Notes under the pieces: generated by a model
Told to the model about the DNA's origin: nothing
Database searches by the model: none
The model's input: only the letters and a program-made list of their open reading frames with translations
In this document: positions 1-8,954 of the stretch, one piece after another
Position numbering within the stretch: position 1 is the first letter of the stretch
Layout: every line of letters begins with the position of its first letter
Made by a program: the position numbers and the translations under genes
Assembly: GCA_017543335.1 (NCBI GenBank)
Contig: JAFYGE010000023.1
Location: 89,057-153,056 of the forward strand
Reading direction: 5' to 3'
Source of the DNA: Ruminococcus sp.
GTDB lineage: Bacteria; Bacillota; Clostridia; Oscillospirales; Ruminococcaceae
Length of the DNA: 64,000 nt

Positions 1-45
1 AGCTGATGAGATAACAAGCATCAGAATAAAGAATAATGTATACAT
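1..45 (-). CDS. N-terminal fragment of an unidentified membrane or secreted protein
   Basis: Fifteen codons of a gene running off the left edge. The minus strand reads an ATG at 45-43 followed by MYTLFFILMLVISSA, a hydrophobic start typical of a signal peptide or first membrane helix. A GGAGG ribosome site lies at 51-55, five bases before the ATG, and a perfect sigma-A promoter lies at 76-104. The start is therefore well supported. The function cannot be told from so little sequence. Confidence 0.6.
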   Translation of the reverse strand, partial: MYTLFFILMLVISSA

Positions 46-75
46 ATACTCCTCCGAATCAATTCATATAGACCA

Positions 76-104
76 ATTATAGTACATAGTTATAATTTTG
101 TCAA
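76..104 (-). promoter_or_regulatory. Sigma-A promoter of the left-edge gene
   Basis: On the minus strand TTGACA (104-99) and TATAAT (81-76) are separated by exactly 17 bp, matching the consensus at all twelve positions. It is divergent from the ABC-F promoter about 20 bp away. Confidence 0.8.
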
Positions 105-122
105 CTCGATATTCACTTTTGC

Positions 123-151
123 TTTACATAGAGTCCAGAATGTGGTATAAT
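123..151 (+). promoter_or_regulatory. Sigma-A promoter of the ABC-F gene
   Basis: TTTACA (123-128) and TATAAT (146-151) with a 17-bp spacer. An in-frame ATG at 150 lies inside the -10 box and cannot be the start codon, which helps place translation initiation at 183. Confidence 0.75.
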
Positions 152-182
152 GAATAGGATAATGATAAAATTCGGAGGTATT

Positions 183-1787
183 ATGATAACAGTCAGCAAT
201 GTAAGCGTTCAGTTCGGAGGAACAACGCTGTTCAAAAACGTCAATTTAAAATTCACAAACGGAAACTGCTATGGTGTTATAGGTGCTAACGGTGCAGGAA
301 AGTCCACATTTTTAAGAGTGCTCTGCGGCGAACTTGAACCGGCATCCGGTGAAGTCGTTATGCCAAAAGAGGAGCGTCTCAGCGTTCTTAAGCAGGACCA
401 CTTCGCTTATGATGAATATACTGTACTCGACACAGTTATAATGGGTAATGCTCGCCTTTATGAGATAATGCAGGAAAAAGATGCTCTTTACGCTAAAGAG
501 GACTTCTCCGAGGAGGACGGCGTTAAAGCTTCTGAGCTTGAAGGTGAATTCGCTGAGCTAAACGGCTGGGAGGCTGAATCTGACGCTTCAAAGCTCATTC
601 AGGGACTTGGCCTGTCAGAAGACCTTCTCTATCAGCAGATGTCCGGTCTTTCAGGTAACGAGAAAGTAAAAGTGCTCCTTGCACAGGCTCTTTTCGGAAA
701 TCCGGATATAATTCTCCTTGACGAGCCTACCAACCACCTCGACATAGACGCTGTAAAGTGGTTTGAAGAATTCCTTTCAGAATATTTCGGTACTGTAATA
801 GTCGTATCACATGACCGTCACTTCCTCAATAACGTCTGCACTCACATAGTTGATATTGACTATAATAAGATAAAAATGTATGTCGGCAACTACGAATTCT
901 GGTACGAATCAAGCCAGCTCATACAGCGAATGATAAAACAGCAGAACAAGAAGAATGAAGAAAAGATAAAGGAACTCAAAGACTTTATCGCAAGATTCTC
1001 TGCTAATAAATCAAAGTCCAATCAGGCTACATCACGACGTAAACTTATCGAAAAGCTCACTGTTGAGGAACTTCCGGCTTCAAGCAGAAGATACCCGTTC
1101 ATCGGCTTCGATATGGACAGAGAACTCGGTAAGGATATTCTTCAGGTAGACGGCATAAGCAAGACTGTTGACGGTGTTAAGCTCCTTAATAATGTAAGCT
1201 TCACTCTCGGAAGAAACGATAAAGTCGCTTTTATAGGCGAGAGCGAACAGGCTATCACTATGCTCTTCAAGATACTCATGGAAGAAGAACAGCCTGACGA
1301 GGGAAGCTTCAAGTGGGGCGTTTCCGTTACCACCTCCTATATGCCTGTCGATAACAGCGAGTACTTCAATGGATGTGAGCTTTCTATCCTTGATTGGATA
1401 CGTCAGTATTCAGTAAAAGACGAGACAGAAACTTACCTCAGAGGCTTCCTCGGCAGAATGCTCTTCTCAGGTGACGACGTTTACAAGCCTGTAAATGTAC
1501 TCTCCGGAGGCGAAAAGGTACGCTGTATGTTCTCAAGAATGATGCTTTTCGGCTCTAATGTACTGCTCCTTGACCGTCCTACAAACCACCTCGACCTCGA
1601 AAGCATCACTGCGGTAAATAACAGCCTTATCAACTTCAAAGGCGTAGTCCTTCTCGCTTCTCACGACCACGAGATACTCCAGACTACTGCAAATCGTATC
1701 ATCGAGATAACTCCGGACGGATGCATAGACCGTCAGGGAACTTATGAGGAATTTATGGAATTCAGAAAGAATTTAGACAATCAGTAA
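183..1787 (+). CDS. ABC-F family ATPase, YkpA/YbiT subgroup
   Basis: A soluble protein of 534 residues with two ATP-binding cassettes and no membrane helices, as expected of ABC-F proteins that act at the ribosome. The first cassette has a full Walker A (GANGAGKST), signature (LSGNEK) and Walker B (LLLDEPTNHLD). The second has signature LSGGEKV but lacks a canonical Walker A (GESEQAIT), which also holds for YkpA relatives as I recall them. Its Walker B reads LLLDRPTNHLD, with Arg (about residue 465) where the catalytic Glu should be. Start chosen at 183 because CGGAGGT lies just upstream and the earlier ATG sits in the promoter. Whether it protects from antibiotics or tunes translation cannot be told. 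Confidence 0.9.
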   Translation: MITVSNVSVQFGGTTLFKNVNLKFTNGNCYGVIGANGAGKSTFLRVLCGELEPASGEVVMPKEERLSVLKQDHFAYDEYTVLDTVIMGNARLYEIMQEKDALYAKEDFSEEDGVKASELEGEFAELNGWEAESDASKLIQGLGLSEDLLYQQMSGLSGNEKVKVLLAQALFGNPDIILLDEPTNHLDIDAVKWFEEFLSEYFGTVIVVSHDRHFLNNVCTHIVDIDYNKIKMYVGNYEFWYESSQLIQRMIKQQNKKNEEKIKELKDFIARFSANKSKSNQATSRRKLIEKLTVEELPASSRRYPFIGFDMDRELGKDILQVDGISKTVDGVKLLNNVSFTLGRNDKVAFIGESEQAITMLFKILMEEEQPDEGSFKWGVSVTTSYMPVDNSEYFNGCELSILDWIRQYSVKDETETYLRGFLGRMLFSGDDVYKPVNVLSGGEKVRCMFSRMMLFGSNVLLLDRPTNHLDLESITAVNNSLINFKGVVLLASHDHEILQTTANRIIEITPDGCIDRQGTYEEFMEFRKNLDNQ

Positions 1788-1850
1788 TAGTACACAAATA
1801 CGTGTTCAAAAAATTAGTCATTAAAACAGAAATATTTGTTTTTGGATTTA

Positions 1851-1879
1851 TTGACACTTTAATAAGAATAGTGTATAAT
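1851..1879 (+). promoter_or_regulatory. Sigma-A promoter of the zinc-ribbon gene
   Basis: TTGACA at 1851-1856 and TATAAT at 1874-1879, spacer 17 bp, 35 bp before the start codon at 1915. Confidence 0.8.
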
Positions 1880-1914
1880 ATTTACATAAAAATTATTTTT
1901 AGGGGGAACTAATT

Positions 1915-2550
1915 ATGATATGCAGATATTGCGGACATGAAGTCAGCGACGGAATAAAATTCTGTAACAACTGCGGAGCTAATCTCGGTGCCGAGCAGCC
2001 TATGCAGGATATTTATTCACAGAATGCTCCTCAAACAGGACAGAACCCATTCCCAAATGCTCCACAGCCTAATGGTATCCCTGAGCCTAATCAGTACGGT
2101 CAGCCGCAGTTCAATGGCGGTAATTTTCCACCAAACGACCTTCCGGTAGTTCCAATGCCAAAAAGAAAAACAAATCCGATACTCGTTGTTGTTATAGTAT
2201 TGATCGTTATCGGACTTGTTGCAGCTGTATTCTCACACATCAACAACGACGTAAACAGAGTAAAGAACGGCACTATAGATATTTCAGAATATAAGGGTAC
2301 TAAATGGGGCGATGCTCTGGACGATGTCTGCAAAGATTCAAAATGGAAGGCATATAAGGACGGCAGCAAACATATGGTAAAGTACACCGGTGTTAAGAAG
2401 TCTGACGGAAAAGAAATCGAAATAATCTTTAAGCTCAGCAGCAACAGAAAGACTTTCTCAGTCGAATCAATAACAGACGACGGTGAAAAGTCAACGAACG
2501 AGACTAAAATAGCATTTACGATAATGCAAATATTCAACGGTTCGCTATAA
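1915..2550 (+). CDS. Zinc-ribbon, single-pass membrane protein of unknown function
   Basis: 211 residues. The N terminus holds a double-CxxC zinc ribbon (CRYCG near residue 3, CNNCG near residue 17). A Pro/Asn/Gln-rich linker (about 25-80) follows, then one membrane helix (about 91-112, Val/Ile-rich) and a polar C-terminal domain of about 100 residues that should lie outside the cell. This layout is common in Firmicutes zinc_ribbon proteins whose role is unknown. Start supported by AGGGGGA before ATG and by its own promoter. A second protein of similar layout is at 26504-27208. Confidence 0.75.
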   Translation: MICRYCGHEVSDGIKFCNNCGANLGAEQPMQDIYSQNAPQTGQNPFPNAPQPNGIPEPNQYGQPQFNGGNFPPNDLPVVPMPKRKTNPILVVVIVLIVIGLVAAVFSHINNDVNRVKNGTIDISEYKGTKWGDALDDVCKDSKWKAYKDGSKHMVKYTGVKKSDGKEIEIIFKLSSNRKTFSVESITDDGEKSTNETKIAFTIMQIFNGSL

Positions 2551-2556
2551 CGTAAA

Positions 2557-2590
2557 AAATTCCCGCACTTCATATGAAGTGCGGGAATTT
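2557..2590. terminator. Bidirectional intrinsic terminator
   Basis: A perfect 34-base palindrome (core TCCCGCACTTCAT and its complement) with A/T flanks on both sides, between the convergent zinc-ribbon gene and the TraB gene. It can end transcription in both directions. Confidence 0.85.
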
Positions 2591-2594
2591 CTGT

Positions 2595-3689
2595 TTATTT
2601 CACTCTTTCTACGGTGTATCCTCTTTCAGTGAGGATATCATCAACACCTTCAGCACCTGCAAAGTGAAGAGTTCCTACCATGAAGAAATACTTCTTTCCG
2701 TCCTTTAAGAAACCTTCAGCAGCATCTGCCATGTTCTTATTTCTTTCGTGTAACATTACATCCTGATATGCTGCATAATCATCCTTCAACTCCTCCGGCA
2801 GCTTACCTGAAATATCATCAATTTCAGCAAGTTTATCCGGATCACCTGCTGCCCACGCATCATATAGTTTGCTGATTTCAGCAGCATACTCGGAAATCGG
2901 AGTATCTTCTTCTGAACTCAACATAAAGTCTGCAAGCTCATCAGTATAGGCGGTTATAGCTTTAGCCTGTATTTCGAAATTTTCTATCTCTACTATCTTT
3001 TTTCCGTCCTTATCGGCAAGGTCGGAGAACTTCCAGTCCACGCCTTCACTTGATATATTTTTTATTTTAAGCAGTTTTAAGCTTTCTATTTCTGAGATCC
3101 AGAATCCCGGAACATAATTATCCAACAAAGTATTATACATTCCCAATTCCTTGAGCATCTCTACTCCGTTTTCATAAGCTTTCTGAGAAATGTGGTCTTT
3201 TATGGTAGTACCGTCTGTCAGCACCTGATAGGATAGGTACTCCTGAAGGTTTACCGTATCCCTCAGCTTTCTTGCATCACACTCTATCGCTATACCTTCT
3301 GAATCCTTATACACATCCATAAGGTAATCAGGAATTTTGAATTTTTCTTCACTTACTACATGAATAGTGCCGAGCATATAAAGCTCGTTTCCGGTTTCAG
3401 GATCTGTAGCTTTCCAAAGTGCCGGAGTTGGCTCGTCAACAGTTATATAGTCATTTATATCTTCTGATTTTTCTTCGCTTGACCCAGATTCTGTAGAAGC
3501 TTCAGTTTCTTTTTCCTCTGTAGTATTTTCCTCAGAATCGTCAGTTTCCTCTGTTGTAGTATCTGCTGATTCAGTTATAGTCTCAGATGATGATGAACTT
3601 TTGGACGAACTTTCACTTCTTCCGCATGAAACAGCTGAAACAGACATTGCTGCTGCAAGAGATATACATAATAATTTAAAAATTTTCAT
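2595..3689 (-). CDS. TraB/GumN family lipoprotein
   Basis: 364 residues. An N-terminal signal peptide with Cys near residue 22 (AVSCG) suggests a lipoprotein, although the lipobox is not ideal (Ala at -3). A Ser/Thr/Glu-rich spacer covers about 25-80. The TraB/GumN domain (PF01963) starts near 90 (ALWKATDP) and has the paired motifs GTIHV near residue 108 and GTLHFAG near 342, the conserved Gly-x-x-His elements of this family. Related Tiki proteins are metalloproteases; the bacterial role is not established. It has its own promoter at 3726-3754 and converges with the previous gene. Confidence 0.85.
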   Translation of the reverse strand: MKIFKLLCISLAAAMSVSAVSCGRSESSSKSSSSSETITESADTTTEETDDSEENTTEEKETEASTESGSSEEKSEDINDYITVDEPTPALWKATDPETGNELYMLGTIHVVSEEKFKIPDYLMDVYKDSEGIAIECDARKLRDTVNLQEYLSYQVLTDGTTIKDHISQKAYENGVEMLKELGMYNTLLDNYVPGFWISEIESLKLLKIKNISSEGVDWKFSDLADKDGKKIVEIENFEIQAKAITAYTDELADFMLSSEEDTPISEYAAEISKLYDAWAAGDPDKLAEIDDISGKLPEELKDDYAAYQDVMLHERNKNMADAAEGFLKDGKKYFFMVGTLHFAGAEGVDDILTERGYTVERVK

Positions 3690-3725
3690 GTTGAATTACC
3701 TTCTTTATATTATAATGATGTGTAA

Positions 3726-3754
3726 ATTTTATCATAAAATTTACTATTTGTCAA
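3726..3754 (-). promoter_or_regulatory. Sigma-A promoter of the TraB-family gene
   Basis: Minus strand TTGACA (3754-3749), 17 bp, TAAAAT (3731-3726). Confidence 0.7.
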
Positions 3755-3878
3755 TAGCAGCCTTTGGTCACTGTAATTAAACAAACAAAAATATCAGCAT
3801 TTTTTTAAAAAAAGCTTTTATTTGCGAAACAAATGTGTTATAATAAATACGTATATTCTTATACACGGAGGTTTTATA

Positions 3879-6410
3879 ATGTCAAAAAACAAAACGTACT
3901 ACCAAGGATACGAAAAAGAAAAGTATTTTCTGGCATTCATACTCGGATTCGGATGCCTTATAATTTCACTTCTTCCGATGATGATAGTCAATCACGGCTA
4001 TTTTGTTTATTCCGGAGACTATAATGCTCAGCAGATACCTTTTTATAATATGGCTAATGATACCGTAAGGAGCGGATCATTCGGCTGGAACTGGCTAACA
4101 GACCTCGGTTCTGACTTCATGACTTCTTACTCGTTCTACCTTTTTGGAAGTCCGTTTTTCTGGCTCTCAACACTGCTTCCAAGGGGACTTGTAACTTATG
4201 CGATGCCTTTCCTCCTTGCTTTGAAGCACGGTCTTGCGTCACTTACCGCATATGCTTACATAAGAAGATTTGTTAAAAATAAATATGCTGCTGTTATCGG
4301 CGGACTTCTCTATGCTTGTTCAGGTTTTCAGGCTTACAACGTCTTCTTCAACCACTTTCAGGACGTTACCGCACTTTTCCCTCTGATGCTGATAGCTATG
4401 GAGGAAGCCATAAATAATAAGCGTAAAGGCGTTTTTGCTATAATGGTAGCTGTAATGGCTATAAACAATTACTATTTCTTCGCAGGTCAGGCAGTGTTCC
4501 TCGTACTTTACTACCTGTTCAGATGGAAGTCTCCTGACTTCCATACCTCATGGAAAAAGTTCTTTGGACTATGCTTTGAGGCTATCGTAGGTACTATGAT
4601 AGCGGCATTTGTACTCCTTCCGTCCGCACTTGCAATAATCAGCAACAAACGTGTAAATGATATGCAGTACGGTCTTGACATGGTAATATACACTGACTCC
4701 ACTATTATTCCACGAGTTATACAGACATTCTTTATGCCGCCTGATCCACCTGCTGCACCGAACCTGTTCTTCTCAGACTACGAAAAATGGGCTTCTATCG
4801 GCGGATATTTCCCACTGTTTTCTATGGCCGGAGTTATCGCTTTCATGCACAGCAAAAGAAAGCATTGGGCTACAAAGCTTTCATTCGCACTCATATTCTT
4901 CGCATTCATCCCGGTTCTTAACAGCTTATTCCAGGCTATGAACTTCTATTACTATGCAAGATGGTTCTATATGCCTATTCTGATTTTTGCTATGATGACT
5001 GCTGTTTCACTTGACGACGAGAATGCTGACGTCGATTTCGGTTGGAAGTTCTGTGTAGGAGCAATTACTGTATTTGCAGTAATAGGCTGTCTGCCGTCCC
5101 AATTATTCAACAGCAAACCATTCTTCTTCCTGCTGCCGGACGACATCGCTTACTTCTGGATAGTAATAGGAGTTGCTGTTGCTTGTCTGATCGTATCAAA
5201 GATAATCTTCATAAAGAAAAAGAATCATAAACCATTTATAAAAGCATCAGTATATGTAACAGCTTTTGCTGCGATTGGATGCTTCTTTACAACCTTCCTT
5301 TATACTGCTGCAAACATTGATACGGAAAGATATTATGTTGATAATGTTATTGACGGCAAGAAATATGTATACGAGGAGGCAGATGAAGATAATTTCTTCC
5401 GTATCGATACCAGCGACAGTTACGAAAATATGGGAATGATATGGGGACTTCCAAATATGAGATGTTTCCAGAGTACTGTAAATACCTCGATCATGGATTT
5501 CTACAATGCAATAGATTTAGGAAGAGATGTAGGCTCCCGTGCAGATCCATCACACTTCACTTTAAGAGGATTATTATCAGTAAAATATTTCTACAGACCT
5601 ATCGAAAATAATAAAACTTATCAGGTTCTTTTATCAGATGACGAAGAGAGAGATAAACAGAAACTTGCCATGGCTCTTAACGGTGGTGAAAAGAAAGACT
5701 TCTCCAACGCAATTATTCCGGAAGAGATACCCGGATTTGAGTATATCGAGACAAGAGGAGATTACGAAATATACGAAAACAAGCTCTTTATACCAATGGG
5801 TATAGCATATGATACTTATATATCCGAAGATAATGCAGATGATAAGAAGGCTAAACAGAGAGAAAGAGTTCTGCTTGATGCTCTTGTATTGAGTGACGAC
5901 CAGATAAAGAAATACTCTGATATAATGACGGAATATACAAGCAAAAAATCTCTTGATAAGGACGATTACACCAAATTCTGCAAGCAGAAAAGAGCTAAAG
6001 CTTCATCTTATTTCAAATACGACTCTCATGGATTTGAGTCAGGAATCACACTTGATAAACCTCAGCTCGTATTCTACAGCGTACCTTACAGCGACGGCTG
6101 GACCGCCGAAGTAAACGGCAAAAAGGTCGATGTTGAAAAAGTATCCTACGGATTTATGGCTGTAAAGGCAGAAGCAGGAGAAAATAATATCGTATTCCAC
6201 TATGAAACTCCGGGACTCAGATATGGTATCATAATATCTGTCTCAGGCATAGCACTGCTTCTCGGATATCTTATAATCGGCTTTATAATAAAGAAAAAGA
6301 GTAAGAATAACGAAGTGGGTCATACACATTATTATGATTATGAGTCGATACAGAAAATCGATGCTTCTCAGGAATATATAAGAAGCCTCATAGGAAAGGA
6401 TAAGAAATAA
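3879..6410 (+). CDS. YfhO-family polytopic membrane protein
   Basis: 843 residues from the ATG at 3879, which has CGGAGG eight bases upstream; an upstream TTG at 3822 lacks a ribosome site. The first 490 or so residues hold about 12 membrane helices with the early GDYNAQQIPFY stretch typical of YfhO (PF09586). A large extracytoplasmic domain follows (about 500-785, with a YSDGW motif near its end), then a last helix and a short cytoplasmic tail. In Bacillus and Listeria, YfhO-type proteins glycosylate lipoteichoic acid using lipid-linked sugars, so a role in decorating surface polymers is a fair inference. A -10 box TATAAT lies at 3839-3844. The Nudix gene follows after two bases. Confidence 0.85.
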   Translation: MSKNKTYYQGYEKEKYFLAFILGFGCLIISLLPMMIVNHGYFVYSGDYNAQQIPFYNMANDTVRSGSFGWNWLTDLGSDFMTSYSFYLFGSPFFWLSTLLPRGLVTYAMPFLLALKHGLASLTAYAYIRRFVKNKYAAVIGGLLYACSGFQAYNVFFNHFQDVTALFPLMLIAMEEAINNKRKGVFAIMVAVMAINNYYFFAGQAVFLVLYYLFRWKSPDFHTSWKKFFGLCFEAIVGTMIAAFVLLPSALAIISNKRVNDMQYGLDMVIYTDSTIIPRVIQTFFMPPDPPAAPNLFFSDYEKWASIGGYFPLFSMAGVIAFMHSKRKHWATKLSFALIFFAFIPVLNSLFQAMNFYYYARWFYMPILIFAMMTAVSLDDENADVDFGWKFCVGAITVFAVIGCLPSQLFNSKPFFFLLPDDIAYFWIVIGVAVACLIVSKIIFIKKKNHKPFIKASVYVTAFAAIGCFFTTFLYTAANIDTERYYVDNVIDGKKYVYEEADEDNFFRIDTSDSYENMGMIWGLPNMRCFQSTVNTSIMDFYNAIDLGRDVGSRADPSHFTLRGLLSVKYFYRPIENNKTYQVLLSDDEERDKQKLAMALNGGEKKDFSNAIIPEEIPGFEYIETRGDYEIYENKLFIPMGIAYDTYISEDNADDKKAKQRERVLLDALVLSDDQIKKYSDIMTEYTSKKSLDKDDYTKFCKQKRAKASSYFKYDSHGFESGITLDKPQLVFYSVPYSDGWTAEVNGKKVDVEKVSYGFMAVKAEAGENNIVFHYETPGLRYGIIISVSGIALLLGYLIIGFIIKKKSKNNEVGHTHYYDYESIQKIDASQEYIRSLIGKDKK

Positions 6411-6412
6411 TT

Positions 6413-6949
6413 ATGCATCTTGAAGAAAAACAGCTTTCCAGCGAAGTCAAATATGAAGGTCCTATATTCACAATCACACATGACACGGTACAGCTTGAAA
6501 ACGGAAAATCTTCCATAAGAGACGTACTCCTCCACAATGGAGGAGTATGTGTGATACCGGTCACAGATGATAATGAAATATACATGGTAAAACAGTTCCG
6601 TTATCCGTTCAGGACCGTCACTGTTGAAGTTCCTGCCGGAAAGCTTGAGAAAGGTGAAGACCACGGTGAGTGCGGAAAAAGAGAGCTCCTTGAAGAAACC
6701 GGCTGTGTTTGCAGCGAATATACCTATCTTGGAGAAATGTACCCTACTCCCGCTTACAACAGTGAGATAACCCATATGTATCTTGCAAGAGGACTGAAAT
6801 TTGAAAAGCAGTCCCTTGATGAAGGCGAGTTTCTCGACGTTATAAAAGTTCCGCTTACAGAAGCTATTGAAATGGTAATGAACGGCGAGATAAAAGACGG
6901 TAAAACTCAGCTTGTTATATTAAAGGCTGCAAGGATACTTGGAATATAA
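6413..6949 (+). CDS. Nudix hydrolase, ADP-ribose pyrophosphatase type
   Basis: 178 residues with a complete Nudix box at residues 76-98: Gly76, Glu82, Arg90-Glu91, Glu94-Glu95, Gly97. The preceding VEVPAGK and the later proline-containing YPTPAYN element match NudF/YqkG-like enzymes that split ADP-ribose to AMP and ribose 5-phosphate. It starts two bases after the YfhO stop codon and is probably translated from the same mRNA. Substrate is inferred from family resemblance only. Confidence 0.85.
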   Translation: MHLEEKQLSSEVKYEGPIFTITHDTVQLENGKSSIRDVLLHNGGVCVIPVTDDNEIYMVKQFRYPFRTVTVEVPAGKLEKGEDHGECGKRELLEETGCVCSEYTYLGEMYPTPAYNSEITHMYLARGLKFEKQSLDEGEFLDVIKVPLTEAIEMVMNGEIKDGKTQLVILKAARILGI

Positions 6950-6952
6950 AAA

Positions 6953-6972
6953 GACCTGCCATATGGCAGGTC
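6953..6972 (-). terminator. Intrinsic terminator of spoVG
   Basis: GACCTGCC-ATAT-GGCAGGTC, an 8-bp stem. On the minus strand it is followed by CTTTTTATA, so it best serves spoVG. On the plus strand no T-run follows. Confidence 0.65.
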
Positions 6973-7003
6973 CGGAAGTATATCAGAATATGTTATCAGT
7001 GAA

Positions 7004-7306
7004 TTATTCCTCAGCAGGGGCTTCTTCCTGAGCTTCTTCAGTTTCCATTATAGCAAGCTGACGCTCGTATGCTTCAAGAATACTCTGCTCAAAGAGCTTT
7101 CTTGCTGAAGGAGAGATCGGATGAACTATATCACGGAAAACTCCGTTTTCATCTTTTCTGCTTGGCATTGCAACAAATAATCTTTCATCGCCCTGAACGA
7201 CCTTGATATCATGCACTGCAAGCATCTCATCAATAGTTACTGAAACTACCGCTCTGAGTCTTCCTTCAGAGAGTATTTTTCTGATTTTTACATCTGTAAT
7301 TTCCAT
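7004..7306 (-). CDS. spoVG: SpoVG family RNA/DNA-binding regulator
   Basis: 100 residues, with the conserved opening MEITDVKIRK and the VHPISPSARK core of SpoVG. In Bacillus and Staphylococcus, SpoVG is a small nucleic-acid-binding regulator affecting septation, capsule and virulence genes. The C terminus is a Glu/Ala-rich tail. Start supported by GAGGAGG upstream. It is monocistronic, with a structured leader of about 90 nt and its own promoter and terminator. Confidence 0.92.
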   Translation of the reverse strand: MEITDVKIRKILSEGRLRAVVSVTIDEMLAVHDIKVVQGDERLFVAMPSRKDENGVFRDIVHPISPSARKLFEQSILEAYERQLAIMETEEAQEEAPAEE

Positions 7307-7332
7307 GTTTTAACCTCCTCTGTATGTAAAAA

Positions 7333-7384
7333 GATCACGCATTGTGTCAGCTTAGCACTTCATCGTTTTAAAGTGGCAGTGATC
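7333..7384 (-). promoter_or_regulatory. Structured leader of spoVG
   Basis: In the spoVG leader an outer stem (GATCAC 7384-7379 with GTGATC 7338-7333) encloses CACTT/AAGTG. The outer stem is followed by TTTTT on the minus strand, so it resembles an attenuator. No known riboswitch class was recognised. Confidence 0.35.
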
Positions 7385-7402
7385 TACCATTTGTTATATG
7401 GT

Positions 7403-7431
7403 ATTATAACTCATATTTTGTAAAAATGCAA
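7403..7431 (-). promoter_or_regulatory. Sigma-A promoter of spoVG
   Basis: Minus strand TTGCAT (7431-7426), 17 bp, TATAAT (7408-7403). Confidence 0.7.
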
Positions 7432-7536
7432 GCTATTTTTTCGATTTTTTGAAAAAAAATATGATTATATCTCTTTTGATATAGGCATATGATATAACTT
7501 ATACACAATTTGTAAGAAAGCGAAAGGTGAAATACT

Positions 7537-8952
7537 TTGGATAAGAATATCTTAAACGGAAAAAAACATATTCATTTTATAGGCATAGGCGGTTCGGGAA
7601 TGTACCCTCTGGCTCAGATACTCCATTCACAGGGATACTACCTTACAGGCTCTGACAACAATGAGACCGAAACTCTCGAAGCTGTAAGAAAAATGGGAAT
7701 ACCTGTATTTATAGGTCAGAAAGCCGAGAATATAAGCGGTGCCGACCTCATCGTACACACCGCAGCTATAATGGAGGATAATCCGGAACTTATGGCTGCA
7801 AGAGCAAGCGGTGTACCTGTACTTGAACGTGCTGACCTCCTCGGTATAGTAACAAGCTGGTACAATAATGCCGTATGCGTAACAGGTACTCACGGTAAAA
7901 CTACTGCCACTTCAATGATAACTCAGATCCTTTATACCGCCGGAGTTGACCTCTCCGCTTATATCGGCGGTAAGCTCCCATGCATCGGCGGAAGCGGAAT
8001 TGCAGGTAAAAGCGATACTCTGGTCTGTGAGTCATGCGAGTTTGAAGACCACTTTCTCAAACTCTCACCTGACATTTCAGTCATACTCAATATAGATGCT
8101 GACCACCTTGACTACTTCGGCACACTCGAAAACATAATGAAGTCTTTCAGAAAATTCGCTGAAATGACTTCAAAGGTTCTCGTCATAAACGGTTCTGACG
8201 AAAATACAGTTAAGACAATGGAGGGCATAGATAAAAATATCATAACATTCGGCAAAGACAGCTCATGTGACTTCTATCCCGCTGACCTGAAGCACGAAAA
8301 TGGTCTGCTCACCTCTTTTGACGCAATGTACAAGGGTCAGAAACTTGGCAGAATAACGCTACACGTTGCAGGTATCCACAACGTCCTCAACGCTCTTGCA
8401 GCAATTGCAGTCTCTCACTACCTCGGCATTGATTTTGCTGCTGTCCAGAAAGGTCTTGAGGAGTTCAGAGGAGCTAAACGACGCTTTGAAAAGCTCGGAT
8501 ACGAAAAGGGCATCACTGTTGTTGACGACTACGCTCATCATCCTACAGAACTTGAAGCTACATTAAAAGCTGCTATGGAGATGAATTTCAACAGCGTATG
8601 GGCAGTTTTCCAGCCTTTCACATTCTCACGTACAAAGCTTCTGCTTGACGATTTCGCAAGAGTGCTCCAGATACCGGATCACGCTGTACTCACCGACATT
8701 ATGGGCAGCCGTGAGAAGAACACATACGGAATATTTACAAGACACCTTGCAGAAAAAATACCAAACTGCATATGGTTCCCACAGGATGAGACAGTTGAGT
8801 GGACTGACGAAAGAAAATATCAGAATTTCAGTCAGATATGCGATCATATCTGCGAAAACGCTAAAGAGGGCGACTTAGTCATCACACTCGGCTGCGGAGA
8901 TGCCTACAAGATCGCTAAGATGATCCTCAAAAAGCTCAGCGAGGAGGAATAA
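7537..8952 (+). CDS. murC: UDP-N-acetylmuramate--L-alanine ligase
   Basis: 471 residues. MurC adds L-alanine to UDP-MurNAc, the first amino acid of the peptidoglycan stem peptide, in the cytoplasm. The N-terminal FIGIGGSGM motif is the MurC-type UDP-binding loop, GTHGKTT near residue 115 is the ATP-binding loop of Mur ligases, and DDYAHHPTE near 330 is the conserved C-terminal-domain signature. The start is TTG with AAAGGTG upstream. lexA follows after two bases, so the two form an operon. No convincing promoter was identified just upstream. Confidence 0.95.
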   Translation: MDKNILNGKKHIHFIGIGGSGMYPLAQILHSQGYYLTGSDNNETETLEAVRKMGIPVFIGQKAENISGADLIVHTAAIMEDNPELMAARASGVPVLERADLLGIVTSWYNNAVCVTGTHGKTTATSMITQILYTAGVDLSAYIGGKLPCIGGSGIAGKSDTLVCESCEFEDHFLKLSPDISVILNIDADHLDYFGTLENIMKSFRKFAEMTSKVLVINGSDENTVKTMEGIDKNIITFGKDSSCDFYPADLKHENGLLTSFDAMYKGQKLGRITLHVAGIHNVLNALAAIAVSHYLGIDFAAVQKGLEEFRGAKRRFEKLGYEKGITVVDDYAHHPTELEATLKAAMEMNFNSVWAVFQPFTFSRTKLLLDDFARVLQIPDHAVLTDIMGSREKNTYGIFTRHLAEKIPNCIWFPQDETVEWTDERKYQNFSQICDHICENAKEGDLVITLGCGDAYKIAKMILKKLSEEE

Positions 8953-8954
8953 TT

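Noticed and set aside
2100-2573. 157-codon minus-strand frame opposite the zinc-ribbon gene
   Set aside because: Overlaps a well-supported gene with promoter and ribosome site; reads through the terminator palindrome and lacks its own start signals.
7347-7375. CIRCE-like element (TTAGCACTT) upstream of spoVG
   Set aside because: Only one half is similar and the second half does not match GAGTGCTAA with a 9-base spacer.
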